A program made the position numbers and the translations under genes. Source: Patellaria atrata CBS 101060 (taxonomy: Eukaryota; Ascomycota; Dothideomycetes; Patellariales; Patellariaceae). From it: a stretch of 64,000 nucleotides of DNA. Shown piece after piece: positions 11,428 to 25,507 of the stretch (the stretch's first letter is position 1; every line of letters starts with the position of its first letter). The notes below the pieces were generated by a model. That model was not told the DNA's origin. It saw nothing but the letters and a program-made list of their open reading frames with translations, and searched no databases. The stretch is from contig MU006091.1 of the NCBI GenBank assembly GCA_010093705.1, positions 1,735,038 through 1,799,037 on the forward strand, read 5' to 3'.

Positions 11428-11871
11428 TCATTTTGAATTCGCCTTAGGTATTTCCCCAAACATTTCCGTGCCACCTGCTGCGTCGATCTTCTTCGTGCTG
11501 GCCTTCGCGAATAGAGTCTGGGGTTTCGACCTAGACGATAGAATCTTAGTATTACTTGCTTCGATAGGCACAAATTCTAGTTCGAACGCTTACTTCTTCA
11601 TGGCGTGTTTATTCTTGAACGCATTCAGCTTCTGTGTCGCAGGAGACTGGATGTTATCTGATGGGGAGACGTAGATTTGCTGGGCTCTGTTCGTTCTATC
11701 AGATGTGATCGTCGTGGCTGAGCCTCTTGCTTGAGAGTCATACTGTCCTTCCTCAATCTTCGACTGTAAGACCCGTCGGTGGTATTCCATTGATTTTGGC
11801 TTCTCCTTCTCATCTTGTGGCGCAGCAAGTTTGCTGTTGATGTCCTTATCTGCAAGAACGGTCGAAGACAT
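11428..11871 (-). CDS. Spo12-like small cell-cycle protein
   Basis: Two exons on the minus strand (11871-11594 and 11530-11428) with a 63-nt intron (GTAAGC..TAG) give 126 aa. The signature YVSPSDNIQSPATQKLNAFK followed by NKHAMKKSKPQTLFAK is the conserved core of the Spo12 family. The last half of that core is produced only after splicing, which supports the intron. In yeast Spo12 is a nucleolar activator of mitotic exit in the FEAR network. A stop directly after the first exon would truncate the core, so an unspliced reading misses it. Residues before the core are polar and probably disordered. Confidence 0.85.
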
Positions 11872-13090
11872 TGTGGAGTTCGTTGAGGGTTGTAGAGATT
11901 TGTTGGAGCAGAAAGTGGCCAGCGGAAAGGCAAGAATCGTTATTGTAAATGGGGTGTTGTAATCAGATGCAGAGTTGCGCTACAGTAAGGTGGTTATATA
12001 GTAAGGTAAGATACTGTTCCTCAAAAAAGTGTTACTGAAATGGGGTAAACAATGGAGCCGGTTTCTATAGCAACGCCTACACCCCCCACCTCTCTCCCGC
12101 CAGGTTTTACGATTAACCTCTGAATACCAACCACGTCAAAAATTCACCATTATACAGAATAACCAAGACCTTCAGCTTATTCTTTAAAGACTTCAGCCAT
12201 ACTCTTCAATGTTACATAGCTCAGATAGCTTTAAGCCTCTAGTCGACTAGTTGGACAAATAAAACTTCCATATAACAATTCGTCCTCCTTGCTGAATGTT
12301 GTGAAGTTCTGATCAATCTTATCTTTGTTGTTTCTGTATCCATGGATGCTACGATCGACATCAATTTGCAAAATCACTACTTTCTAGTGCACGAGCATCA
12401 TCTCCAATGACAAGGCTCCACAGAGTAGGGTTATAAAATTAGGATCAGTTCATTTATTACACACAGATAAAGGGCATACGGGCATGAATTTGACTGGACT
12501 ACGGTTAGTAGTATCATTTGAGAGTAAACCTCTTTAACCCCGTCTTTCAATCTTTCTGGTGCTTCTGGACAACCCCCTAGAACTGAATTGTTTCTCGTTG
12601 CTAACTGGTACATCCAATTATCATTTTCTATGCTGCAATCATGTTACCGTCCATAGCTGTCTTGGTTGTATCCTCTTACACAGTAAGTGCAGTCACGAGG
12701 GTCTCATGTCATCTCCTTGAGCATGGGTTTGTTGTTAAGTAGCCCTCACGCTTTGTCCGCCGTTTGATATGAGTAACCCTCTTGAGTGTATACGTCAACT
12801 GAAATAAAGCTTTCTATGTCTCCATGCATTCTTTAATTAGTCTTCATGAGACTCTCAGTTTCAAACTTCTAGAAGAAAGACGGGTCATAAGCTTCAAACT
12901 AACCTTATATCAACCCTTCACGTCAAACAAAGCTTCTGGACGTCATCAACCTGATGAGTTCCAATTGACGAAGCTTTGCATTCATCATTCCACTTCTCTC
13001 GGATCTGCGATCAAACCTCAAGCAAACTACGTGTCTCTATTCACCTGACAGTGCCTGAAACGTCAAGTAACTTCTATATCTATCACATCA
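11872..13090. other. Intergenic region upstream of the Spo12-like gene
   Basis: About 1.2 kb, AT-rich, with stops in all frames. It would hold the promoters of the Spo12-like gene (leftward) and the BTB-like gene (rightward). I see no element or RNA gene. Confidence 0.4.
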
Positions 13091-14310
13091 ATGGCTAGTT
13101 CATCGCCTTTGGCGGATGTCCCCAAATCCGCATCTCCAACACTCGCTGAAGGTTTATCAGTAGGACTTACATGCATAATTGTAGTAAGACGCATCCGTCT
13201 CTCTGATCAAAGCTAATCTGAACCCAGCGGAAGCGACAAGCTGACGAGGAGTTACCCCATGGGCTGCCCCCCATCAGACGCACTAAACAGAACCTACCTC
13301 ATCCAGAGGAGTCGGAGCTTGCAAACGAAAAACCTTCCTATAGTATGGAGATGTGATTATTATCACCGAGCTTGAAATGTTTCGTAAAAAATACCGGCTC
13401 AGCAGAACGGTACTAGAGACTAACTCTCTGTGGTTTCGCACGGTCTTTGAAGAAGAGGATAACGCCAACCACCCGAATGAAAAAACACTACTAGCTCTAA
13501 GTGGTTCTCCATCTCATCCGTACAGAGTTCCTGTGTTAAGGACCATCACACCCAGGAGCATTCCCGGTCAATCTGTGAATCAGTCCACCAGCGAGGGATC
13601 CACCCCTTTGAAGGTCTAGATAGAAGAAGCAAGTTCTATAGCTGTTGTTAAATTTGAGTTGAAAGAAAGAACTAGACTTAGTGCACTTACCTCTTTTCAC
13701 TCGTACACCTAGCGACGAGGACATCATTAGCGGATACAAATCTCTTTTCCTCGTTTTATACAATCACGCTCCGGAGGTTTCGACAACAGATATAAGCGTT
13801 GCCATCCATCAAAACGAGATTATTATCGACCTCGCGAGCCAATACATGCTCAGTCACGTCGTCAAGATCCATTTGAGCCATATCTTTACACAGTTTGGCC
13901 AACAACTTTTCGTCGCGATATTTAAGGACCCGCCTCGCTGGCTAAACGTTGGGAAGAGACTCGAGGACACCGTAATCTTCACCGAGGCGATGATACATGT
14001 TGTGGGCTGTTGGACATTCTGGCCATGGCCAACTCACAAGCAGGCTGTACCGAAAGATGTTTTGGCGACCATCGGCCGCAAGCTAAAGCACTGGATCATG
14101 TACGCCAGGCCGTTGACCGTGAGTTGCTCACCTAACACTATGGTTACATCTGACCAAAAACCGAATAATATGGAGCAAAACTATGAAACATGGATTGTGG
14201 TTTCTGTCTATCGCGCCCGGCTTGTGGAAGAATTACGAGCTATGGTGAAGGGGGCCAAGTCAGGTGGACTCGCGAATAGTGGATCATCTGTACAAGAAGA
14301 TACACTGTAA
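13091..14310 (+). pseudogene. BTB/POZ-like gene, model broken or unresolved
   Basis: A start at 13091 (MASSSPLADVPKSASPTLAE) is followed by separate open blocks. One covers 13335-13500 and resembles the start of a BTB fold (GDVIIITELEMFRKKY, then TNSLWFRTVF). Another covers 13681-14310 and has a C-terminal block (HLPLFTRTPSDEDIISGYKS, then QQLFVAIFKDPPRWLNV and EAMIHVVGCW). I remember such a block pattern from BTB proteins of ascomycetes related to Botrytis. Around 13335 and around 13670 the frame changes without a clear GT..AG pair, and a TAG precedes the BTB block, so either introns are missed or the gene is damaged. BTB proteins usually serve as dimerisation or Cullin-3 adaptor modules; no partner is visible here. 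Confidence 0.5.
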
Positions 14311-14731
14311 TGGAGACGCATATCTTCCTCTACACGAGGTATATACGAAAGTGAAGAATTATGAGATGGGCGATCAGAACGGGTATCACAGCGAACCTTG
14401 CAGACCGTAGACTATAACCATTGAGGCTACGTCGTCCTTCCAGTCCCACTCTGACAGTACGCTATCATTCGTACAGAAAACGTGCTGTAGACAAACTATA
14501 ACAACTACTCGAACATACGAACAATAGATATATCATCTAGTACACTATATACACCCGTTAGTAGGACCGAAATATACAGTGCGTTATGCGGTAAATTTGA
14601 AGTACTAACTATTAGGATGGAGAATATGGGCTGGTTAGGTTCGATCTGCTCGCGATAATGTCCTATGCCACTAATTTCAATTTTAGGAATTGAATTGTAG
14701 TTCTAAAATTACTACGATTAGAACGCCATCC
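14311..14731. other. Convergent 3' region of BTB-like gene and SARAF
   Basis: 421 bp, AT-rich, stops in all frames; nothing recognisable. Confidence 0.35.
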
Positions 14732-15667
14732 TCATCGTCTTCTCGTAGAACCAAAACCGGTGCTTTCATATCTCGATGTTGAAGGGGACGAAGCTCCCCT
14801 TGAGGAACCCTCCCCACCATTATCCCTACGTCCACCGCCAAACCAGGAGGATGATGGTTGCGCGTAAGTCTCCCTAGTATTATTGCTCCTGCCTAGCCCC
14901 CTACCAGCCATGTAAGCCGCTCCAGCTCCAGCAGCGGCTCCAGACCAGAATCCAGGCCTCCATGACTCTTGCGAAGTAGGTGATCGCGTATATTTTGATC
15001 TCGGTGGGAGGTGGTCGTAAGGAGGAGGTGGATCATCGTCGTCTCCACCACCACCACCCGAACCTCCACCTCCCCATCTCGGGGCCTGTGGTCCTTGTGG
15101 TCCTCCCACTCCGCCATTTGGTTTGAAGAAGGCTAAATATACCATCCATGCAGCCACCGCGAAGAACAAAATCCAGAACAACACGCCTATTAATCCTGCA
15201 CTCCCTTCATCGCTGTCTTGAGATTTCTTTCCCCAATTCGTCCATTTGCGTCCGTACTTTTCTTCCCCTTTTTCTGTCAAGACCAGTCGATATTCGACGC
15301 CACAGCTCCCCTTTAAGACGTATGGATCTTCAGGTGAATCGTAGCCCTCGCAGAACACATCCGTACTACCCAACTTGAATTCCTCGGGAAGACTGGCTGT
15401 GCAGGTCCATTGCACATTATCATCATCGTAATCCGAGCCACTGTTGGTGCATCGCATGACATCGACTTCGTAAATACCCTTCGCAGAACCACCGACACAT
15501 TGGAGTTGGGGGACAGCGGGGACGCGACGATGCGAGGTCTTAAGGCCTTTGCGGAGAGTGAGGGTCTTAATATTGGATAGAAGGACACTATTTGACGGTT
15601 TGCGTGCGGCCGAGGATGGAGTAGTGTGGAAAAGCAGGATAAGAGGGAGGACGTCGTGTAACTGCAT
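14732..15667 (-). CDS. SARAF/TMEM66-type store-operated calcium entry regulator
   Basis: Single-exon gene, 311 aa. In animals SARAF is an ER membrane protein that binds STIM1 and dampens store-operated Ca2+ entry; fungal homologues exist, although STIM/Orai are generally missing from fungi, so the fungal role is unclear. Seen: an N-terminal hydrophobic signal (LHDVLPLILLFHTTP), then a luminal domain with paired cysteines (VPQLQCVGGSAKG, DVMRCTNSGSDYDDDNVQW, CEGYDSPEDPYVLKGSCGVE). One strong transmembrane segment lies at about residues 159-182 (GLIGVLFWILFFAVAAWMVY). The cytosolic tail is rich in Gly, Ser, Pro and Arg (GGGGSGGGGGDDDDPPPPY). Domain order and spacing match the family well. Confidence 0.9.
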   Translation of the reverse strand: MQLHDVLPLILLFHTTPSSAARKPSNSVLLSNIKTLTLRKGLKTSHRRVPAVPQLQCVGGSAKGIYEVDVMRCTNSGSDYDDDNVQWTCTASLPEEFKLGSTDVFCEGYDSPEDPYVLKGSCGVEYRLVLTEKGEEKYGRKWTNWGKKSQDSDEGSAGLIGVLFWILFFAVAAWMVYLAFFKPNGGVGGPQGPQAPRWGGGGSGGGGGDDDDPPPPYDHLPPRSKYTRSPTSQESWRPGFWSGAAAGAGAAYMAGRGLGRSNNTRETYAQPSSSWFGGGRRDNGGEGSSRGASSPSTSRYESTGFGSTRRR

Positions 15668-18241
<2,574 letters not shown>

Positions 18242-18780
18242 ATATTGCAGTATCTCCTTTTCCTTTATTGATCAGAACACTGCCAACAAAATCGAGTAAT
18301 TTAAACATGTGAACGATTAGAAATTTCAACCATTTACAGTACCCATGGCCAAACCGTACTTGACGAATATTAATCCAGATTCAACATTTTTAGCAAACCG
18401 GTTGTCAGAATAATTCTACAATCCGAACTTGCTGTTGTTTTCGTTCAAGATTCAGGGGTTTGGCCGTTCCGCCGTTGGGGCTAAAATTACTCCTTGCCCT
18501 GCAAGTATACCTCAGTAGTAATATGACATAATGACATAAGGGCGAACAGTTATTGCACGTGCTTCCGCACCATGAACGCGAACATGGGATGACATCATAT
18601 TATAAACACGGCTCCGGTAGCTCAGGGGAAACTGATAGGAACATAAAGTATAGTACACCTCATCTCGTACCCAAGGCGCGTTTAAAAAGTACCTCCAATT
18701 CTCCATCCGTCAAGAATCCTTACGATTGTATTACAGAACCTTCATAACATACAATTGCTTTGCTTGAATTTATCCAAATC

Positions 18781-19549
18781 ATGCCCGCTACTCGTCATCA
18801 CGATAGTGGCCATACCGTGACCACTACTTGCAAAGAACCTTATCCGAACCCCGAAACGTCCAAAGCGTCATCTACCAAAGAGGACAAGGAAAATGATGGT
18901 CCTCGTCAAGGACGTAATGGTATATCGGGAGAGAATGATGTTAAGGCTAGAACGAGGGGAAAAACTACTTCAACCTCTAGCGACGGAGCTTAGAAGCGTC
19001 CTAATTTGCCGAAAAATTATCTGAGTATTGAATTAGAGGAAATCAATGGAGAGATTCCCGTCTATGAGACGGTAAGTATCATAATTATCTCTCATATAGC
19101 GGGTTGGATGAAAAGGATACCGATCTTAGTGATACACCCAGGCTACCATCATACGACGCAAGCTGAACAAACTCCTTACAGACAAACCCCTATTCTAGTA
19201 ATAGACAAAAAGTTTAATAAGAAAACGATGTTGGAGTAAATGTTATTTCTCTCTGAACGTCATCATCATGTTGAAACGGCGAACAAGACATGGAGTCCAG
19301 GACCAGGAGCAAGATCTTTGGATAAGTTCCTCAAAGCGTCCGGAACAATGGGAGGGGCAGATAGCAAAGCATATTACTGGGGTAATATACTTCTTGAGGA
19401 GCTGAGGATCTGGAATGGTAACGCGAAAACGAAGGCTCGCCTGGATGCAGAGAAGGTGTATTTCTTCTACATATACGCAATGTCATCCACTTTACAGCTG
19501 CGTACTGACCATTGTTCCTTAGATTCCCGGTAGGACGTCTAAGGGTTGA
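18781..19549 (+). CDS. DUF7726-like hypothetical protein, model uncertain
   Basis: A start at 18781 (MPATRHHDSGHTVTT) leads through a polar Lys/Ser-rich region into SIELEEINGEIPVYET. A GTAAGT..CAG intron (19072-19141) then joins to ATIIRRKLNKLLTDK. Further on, 19240-19455 encodes SLDKFLKASGTMGGADSKAY and LLEELRIWNGNAKTK, followed by a donor-like GTGTAT and an acceptor at 19521-19522. The series 'PVYET, IRRKL, LDKFL..G.M.G..S..Y' is how I remember the helix-turn-helix-like DUF7726 family of ascomycetes. Problems: a TAG at 18991-18993 in frame, and no clear junction between 19197 and 19240. It may be a damaged copy or have extra introns. No function is known. Confidence 0.4.
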
Positions 19550-20284
19550 TCCCAAACATATGAGGAAATTGTGTAAGAAAGGAGACCCTAGACACTCATT
19601 AGCTGAAATGTCGAATTTGAAACGTTAATAAGACATAATGAGTAGTTTTAGCCATTAGAAATACTTTTGTTCCTCCTCCAAAGCTTACTATGATCGTGTT
19701 CCCACATATAACGCATCGGTTGTGAGAAAGGCGATCAGGATAATTCAATAGTTGGATTGTCATTTCTCTTGATTAGAACTACAATATCTATGTTATTATC
19801 CGTCAGAGGTGAAATTGCGATACTACCAAGATCTCTTCTTCCCTTCCAGTTCGAGTCTAACCCTGGCTACCTTAGTTATCATTTTTCATGCAACGAAAAT
19901 AGCTTCTTCGCATGATGTGAACGCGTAAAGCTATCTGGAAATTTTCCCGGTTCTTGCAGTCTACTGGTAATTCTAATCGTGACTTGCGCATATATGGAAC
20001 CTACGTCAAAGATTCCGTGAAAAGTTGTAGAAAGTAATTAATTAATGGTAGAGTATGTAAATAGTACAGGATGAAGACAGTATTTGGAACAGATGGTTAG
20101 GTTGCAGTTGGTACTAGTCCTAAGGTAGTTGGCTCCTGAAATCTTCATGGCGGGAGTGCATCTATCTACCTTATACCTCAGTTAAAAGGCGACAATACTT
20201 CCGGTGGTCTCTCCTTTCATTTACTGTAAATCCGGTGGCTTATAAGGTAATTTCTAGTTCTGGTTCTACCGTAGAACTCTCGAT
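19550..20284. other. Intergenic region upstream of RIT1
   Basis: 735 bp, AT-rich; no gene or repeat identified. Confidence 0.35.
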
Positions 20285-21691
20285 ATGCCCCTCCGCGAAT
20301 GCGACCTCATATTTCCAGAACTCTCGACCGACTTCTCGACGACCCTGCACTCGCTCAAACGTGCAGCGCTCTCTGTACATAACCGTCTGAATTCTATCGC
20401 AGCCGACGCCGTATTCGTCTCCCGTGTTGCTGATGCTTACAGCCTGCCCCTGATTGCAAACGAACGGTGCGGTAGTTGGTATATCCCCCCAATTCGGAAA
20501 TCAGGGAGCGCCTACTTCAAGAGCACGGATGGACATACAGGGCAATGGGCGTTTAGCACGAGGAGACTGAACCTCGGTGTCTTGGAGATAATTGGGAAGA
20601 ACGACGGTTGTGTCATCGTAGATTCCACGAGAAGGGGGAAGAGCATGCCGGATGCATTATCGAAGACAGTGCCGATATGGTGTGCAGTTTTGAATAAGGT
20701 GCTATTCCCCGGTATCTCGGATTCGGGGAATGTGCAAACCCCTCCTGGAGTTGTTTCACCATCTGAGCATAACCAGATCGAAAACAAGATGATGGAATTT
20801 GTAGAGAGCTTTCAACTACTGGAATTAGACGTAAAAGGCCTGAAAGAGAAAGTCTGCAAGCCATTACACCCTCTCTGGGTTACCCACGATTCTACCTTGC
20901 CGTCTCTACCCCCAAAGTTCCATAATTTCCATCCGGTCGTCCTTTGTACCTCTTCCCCAAAGATTGTCGGAGGTGAGATATCGGAAGGAGGCTATATCCA
21001 GGGCGCTGGTGATGATAGTGAGAGTTGGGCCTGCGGTCTTACTGCCCCAATCTTCTGGAAACACAGGGAACTCTTGTTGACTACCCCAGAGGAACACCTT
21101 CCTTCGGTCATCACTTCGTTGGTTCGGATGTCTACCGTAAAGATCACGACATCCGATATTGTTGCGATCAAGCATGCTCCTTGGTTGTTCATAGGGTCGG
21201 ACACCTGTCTTGATGGACTACAAGCCCACGATCCTGGTATGGTGTTGCATTGCGCAGAAAGTCGATCGAAGGAAGCAGCTGAGTATCTTAAGGGGCGATA
21301 TCTCTTTCTAAACTGCAGGAGAGGTAAGTTGGGAAGTCGAGATCTGCGTCAACAGTTACTCAATACGAAGGCCTTGATGGACTCTTTAGTCCAACAGCCA
21401 TTCTCCCCAAAAGTATTTATCTGCTGTCCTACCGGTAATGATTTGGCCGTTGGTGTTGCATTAGCAGTTTTATGTCTCTATTCCGATAGTCAAGGTACTG
21501 AAATCTTCCCCCTTAGGATTAAATACGGAATTTCATGATCTTTAGGCAACCGAAGCGTTTCTCCATCTAGTCTCATAGACAAAGTATACGTTCGCAAACG
21601 TCTAAGCTGGATTGTGTCATCGAGAGAACAAGCCAATCCCTCAAGGGCTACGCTGCAGTCCGTGAACGCATTTCTCATGAGCTCAGGGTGA
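20285..21691 (+). CDS. rit1: Initiator tRNA 2'-O-ribosyl(phosphate) transferase Rit1
   Basis: Rit1 attaches a phosphoribosyl group to A64 of initiator tRNA-Met, which keeps it out of elongation. Two exons (20285-21494 and 21546-21691) with a 51-nt intron (GTACTG..TTTAG, phase 1) give 451 aa, within the family range. N-terminal domain: SLKRAALSVHNRLNSIAADA, then RCGSWYIPP, AYFKSTDGHTGQWAFSTRRL and GCVIVDSTRRGKSMPDALSK. The C-terminal part carries the phosphatase-like fold with VFICCPTGNDLAVGVALAVL. The second exon supplies the expected tail (KRLSWIVSS, ANPSRATLQSVNAFLM); without splicing the protein would end early. Fungi and plants use Rit1, animals do not. Confidence 0.93.
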
Positions 21692-22272
21692 AATTAATCG
21701 TTCTCCTTCTCATAACGATCGATACTCCTTGTTAATATATGGTCTACGTACGATCGCCGCCGAATGCTGAAACTTGGTGTTTTGTCAGGTCGAGGATATA
21801 CATCCTGTAGCCCTCGGACAGCTTGCATTCGGCTGTACAGTACAATATAAAACACTTCGTTCTGTGGAACTGGAGTTCCTTTCTTCTGGAAACTATTCAG
21901 TTTGTTAGAGATACTATAGACTAGGAAAGAGATGGCTGCGGTGGCGTTTGTCTTTTGCCAGCTTGCAGGAGGTTGTCCCTCTTCTGAGGTGTGTCCCTCT
22001 AGAATTATATGCTCTTCTACCTATCGTGACCCCCTGTATGCGTAGGCCGAACGAAACTGCGATCCGTCCTTTGCAGAGCTGTACTATACAATCTCGCAGG
22101 GAGACCAATCACTGGTATGGCCCTCTAGGTACTGCGACTGTACATTCACTGAGGTATGTCTGAAATATTACATAGGAAGAGGGAAAGACGGGAGGTGCTT
22201 TTAGCATGTTCAGTTTATTAACTTTTAATATTCAAAGGGCTCTAGAGTTACGTGTTCATCTGAGGTTGAGCC
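21692..22272. other. Intergenic, left edge of the decayed island
   Basis: About 580 bp between RIT1 and the PARP remnant. No gene supported. Its right end (about 22257-22280) holds a 24-nt segment also present, inverted, in the transposon fragment at 58.3 kb. Confidence 0.4.
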
Positions 22273-23425
22273 ATGACAGAAGGTGCCGAACACAAGAGTG
22301 ATGATAAAGACATCTACGGCAGACCACCTAAATGCGCTCTTGACTTACCCGTTCAGCAGTTGATGGAGCTCATCTTCAGTCAGAACATCTTCGCTGCTGT
22401 CACCACGGATCTCAAACTACGACAGCAACAAGCTTTCTCTCGGGAAGCTCAGTAAAACAGCCATCAGCCGTGGTTTCCAAACTCTCAAAGATCTGTGTGA
22501 CTCGTTGCAAGATCAAACTTTAGGAAGCACGACCTACAAAATGGACGTTCAGGCTTCAGTTGAACATTATCTAATCTCTACTACTCGCTGATTCCACACC
22601 ACTTCGGCCGCAATCGTCCACCAGTCCTCCGTGACATCGCTAGTTGAAAAAGGAAATCGATGTCCTTGATTCACTTGGAACTATGAGGGAGACTTCTCTG
22701 ATCATTGAAAAACTTAGTCCTCTAGATAGATTATGCCATGGGCTAGGGCTAGAAGAATTAACCCCTTTGGACGCACTGGCCGAGGAATTTATAGAACTAG
22801 CCGACTACTTATGTCATAGCTGGGGACCAACGCATAATATCAACTATGATATTCAGAATATCTTCCGGACTGAGCGCCGAGGCGAACGTGATAGATTTTT
22901 AAAAGGTATCCCTAGCGATCGCCGCCTGCTATGGCACGGCTCCCGTTCTACGAATTTTGGCGGTATACTTAGTCAAGGGCTCCGTATAGCTCCCCCCGAG
23001 GCTCACGTATCCGGATATATGTTTGGTAAAGGGATATATCTCGCGGATATATCTTCAAAATTGGCTGGGTATTGTTTCCCGTATATCTCAAATGGCCATG
23101 CACTCCGCCTATTATGTAAGGCTAAACTAGGAAGGCCAGTACAGTACATGGGGCCAAGGTATTATAGGCCCAAAGACCTAGAAGGATGCTAGTTGTGTAC
23201 ACCCCTCGCTGACTGGGGTGATGATGGTACGTCAATCTTCCCACTATGTACAATTTGGCTCCTTTTTCAAGTGACGAACGCTAATCGCTTGTGTTATACC
23301 GGCCTGATATGTCCGTAGAACTTGGTTTTATGGGTATTCCTAATGCTACACTTTATTATAATGAGTATATCTGTTACGATACTGCTCAGGTCCGCATCCG
23401 ATACCTGTTCAGGGTTCTGATGTAG
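22273..23425 (+). pseudogene. Broken poly(ADP-ribose) polymerase (PARP1-like), regulatory + catalytic region
   Basis: The remnant covers the PARP alpha-helical regulatory domain (LPVQQLMELIFSQNIFAA; then KLSKTAISRGFQTLKDL in another frame). The ADP-ribosyltransferase domain is mostly open at 22644-23192 (RLLWHGSRSTNFGGILSQGL, SGYMFGKGIYLADISSK). The end of the fold is at 23300-23425 (LYYNEYICYDTAQVRIRYLF), so the His-Tyr-Glu triad is still legible. The reading frame changes near 22410, 22590 and 22640, and a TAG stands where the family has Trp (about 23183, consistent with G-to-A change). N-terminal zinc-finger, BRCT and WGR parts are absent on the left. This is a host-gene relic or a truncated duplicate; whether an intact PARP exists elsewhere cannot be seen. 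Confidence 0.8.
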
Positions 23426-25272
23426 AAGATTGCGCCGAGTCAGTTGGAGATAGGGGAATACCCGGAAAGGTAGTGCACTATAATATACATGATGCTTAAA
23501 CCCGTTCCGGTCCTCTTTACCTTTACGTGCTGAAAATGCTGATCTGTATCGTGTGTCGCACTGTATGGAATGATTCCCCAGTAGTACGCCCTTTCTCTGA
23601 TACCTCTCTATCTAGACACATAAATTTGCAACATCAAAGGCTATGTAACTACGAATTCAGGGTGTATTACCCTTCTACTTGATCCGTAGGACATATATTA
23701 TCTTTTCTCCTCCCTCTGAATACCCTTGGACGTTGTGGATATAGCATATATCGTTCACTCTCCTCAGTTTAGGTATTCCTCTGCAATAGTTATAAGTCAT
23801 TTTTTGATACCCTCCCTCGATAACGAAACACCTTATAGCTTAGAGGAAAGAGGTAATGCGTTTAGATAATATGCCGTGTATACCCTTTTGCACTTGGGCA
23901 GTGCATATTGATTATTTTCATCTCAAACTTATACGCGGAAGGGACATTTATCAAAGACTCTAATTATATTTCTGCTAAACCGTACTAGAAAAGCATATGT
24001 ACCTTAGTAATTCGTTAATTAGGAGATATGTTATATTTGAATACTCAATTGCTTCCGCTACTACTATCCAAGTCCAAGCACTTTTATGAACCTACAAATC
24101 ACGTCAAATTATCATTAATTATGTAGGTACGCCTAGTCCGACTAAAAGAATTACTCCACGAGTAGCATATAATCACAGAATTCAAAAGCAAACGTCCAAT
24201 CATATAGTGTACTGAACTCGGTTTTGGGTGAATGAGGACTTGCATATGGTCTATCTTCCCGTCATTACTAATAAGAGAGCGCTCAGTTCTGACTTTCTCT
24301 TAACGTCCTGAGTGAGTACTTCCACAACGGTACCGAAAGTTCTACATTCACTAGTCATGTTACTTAGGGTTGAAATATCGCTTAAGTTACTACCGCTTGC
24401 GGACCGACCTATAATAAGAGTGACGCTGCCTGTGACTGGAAGTAAAGCATCGGTTGCCGAGGAAACGCTTGGAGTATCAACGTCAACTTCCTCGGCGTAA
24501 ACGTTTGTGCCTCATTTTTTGAGATATCAGCTCTGATCTTTGCAAAAGAGTGATTTTCCAGGGCAGCAGAACCATTCGGGTCGATATTGCCCGCTAGGAC
24601 GAAGGAAGCAGTCCCAACATCCACCTTTTTACTGTGTCCGAGCTGTATAGGAAGGCAAACGGCGTAAAGATCACCAAGGTACCAGAGTAGACGACGTGAA
24701 TTTGCGGTTTCCCGGTTTTCTCGGCCGCGATTATCCTGATTGTTATTACTTGGAGGTGGTCTGATACACTAAATCCAGAAGCAACACGGGTGTGTGATTT
24801 GTGTTTGCGAGTTTTTGGATCATAATGCCTTTGAAAAGAGAAGAATCTAGAAAAACAGCTACGCTAGACACTGCACTAACTTTTCCGAAGAGTTCGAGAC
24901 CGAGACCGAGAATTCACTGTTAACTAAAGGGGTCTGTCCAAGGACGATGGGGGCTCGTAGATATTGCTAGTCTCACTCCGGGGAACGAGGATGAAGTCGG
25001 TCTTACTCTCTTCAGCGTGGAAACCCAAGGTGTCAACCAAAGTATCTTCGGCGGCGGCGACGGTGAACGGACGAGATACAATAATATCCCGCGTCTTGTG
25101 CTGGATGGATACTCTAAATGCCTTGATGATCGGATTACGAGTTGCATGCTCTTCGATCTCGGACACTTCTATCACAGAAGAGTTACGTTTGCTAAATTCT
25201 AGCAGAAGATTTGGAGGGGTCTTTGATACGCATCTTCTGAAGGCTTGATGTCGGTCGTTGTCTCCTCAAACA
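23426..25272. other. AT-rich decayed sequence
   Basis: 1.85 kb with frequent stops in all frames. A minus-strand stretch at about 24920-25265 (for example KAFRVSIQHKTRDIIVS, DTLVDTLGFHAEESK) reads like a protein fragment and runs up to the solo LTR at 25273. It may be the remains of a gene split by that insertion. I cannot name the family. Confidence 0.4.
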
Positions 25273-25507
25273 TGTCAGACGGCTGAATCCCGACAGCCTT
25301 GTTTTGTATATGATGTAGTTAGTACCTGTCAGACTGAACATTAGGCATATCTCCTACTTTCTCACGCTAGTTGTTGGTACCATTCCTTTAATATGGCTGG
25401 CTAGTAGGCATACACGCTGTTGCCTACTTGTTCTCATGTATATAAACACTCGTTAGAATAGTCACTAAACAAGCAAGCGACTATTTTCAGTTATCAGAAA
25501 TCTCACA
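25273..25507 (+). mobile_element. Solo LTR, family 1 (235 bp)
   Basis: Starts TGTCAGACGGCTGAATCC and ends AAATCTCACA. It is flanked on both sides by the 5-bp duplication AAACA (25268-25272 and 25508-25512). A TATATAAAC box about 70 bp before the right end and the shared end motif (CGACTAT..TTCAGTTATC) match the copy at 59548-59884. No internal retrotransposon genes lie next to it, so it is a solo LTR left after recombination between two LTRs. The perfect duplication suggests moderate age at most. Copia or Gypsy cannot be told from the LTR alone. Confidence 0.85.

Noticed and set aside
18611-18690. tRNA-like GTAGCTCAGGGG, similar to an A box
   Set aside because: No B box (GGTTCRANNCC) follows at the right distance, and I could not fold arms of a cloverleaf.
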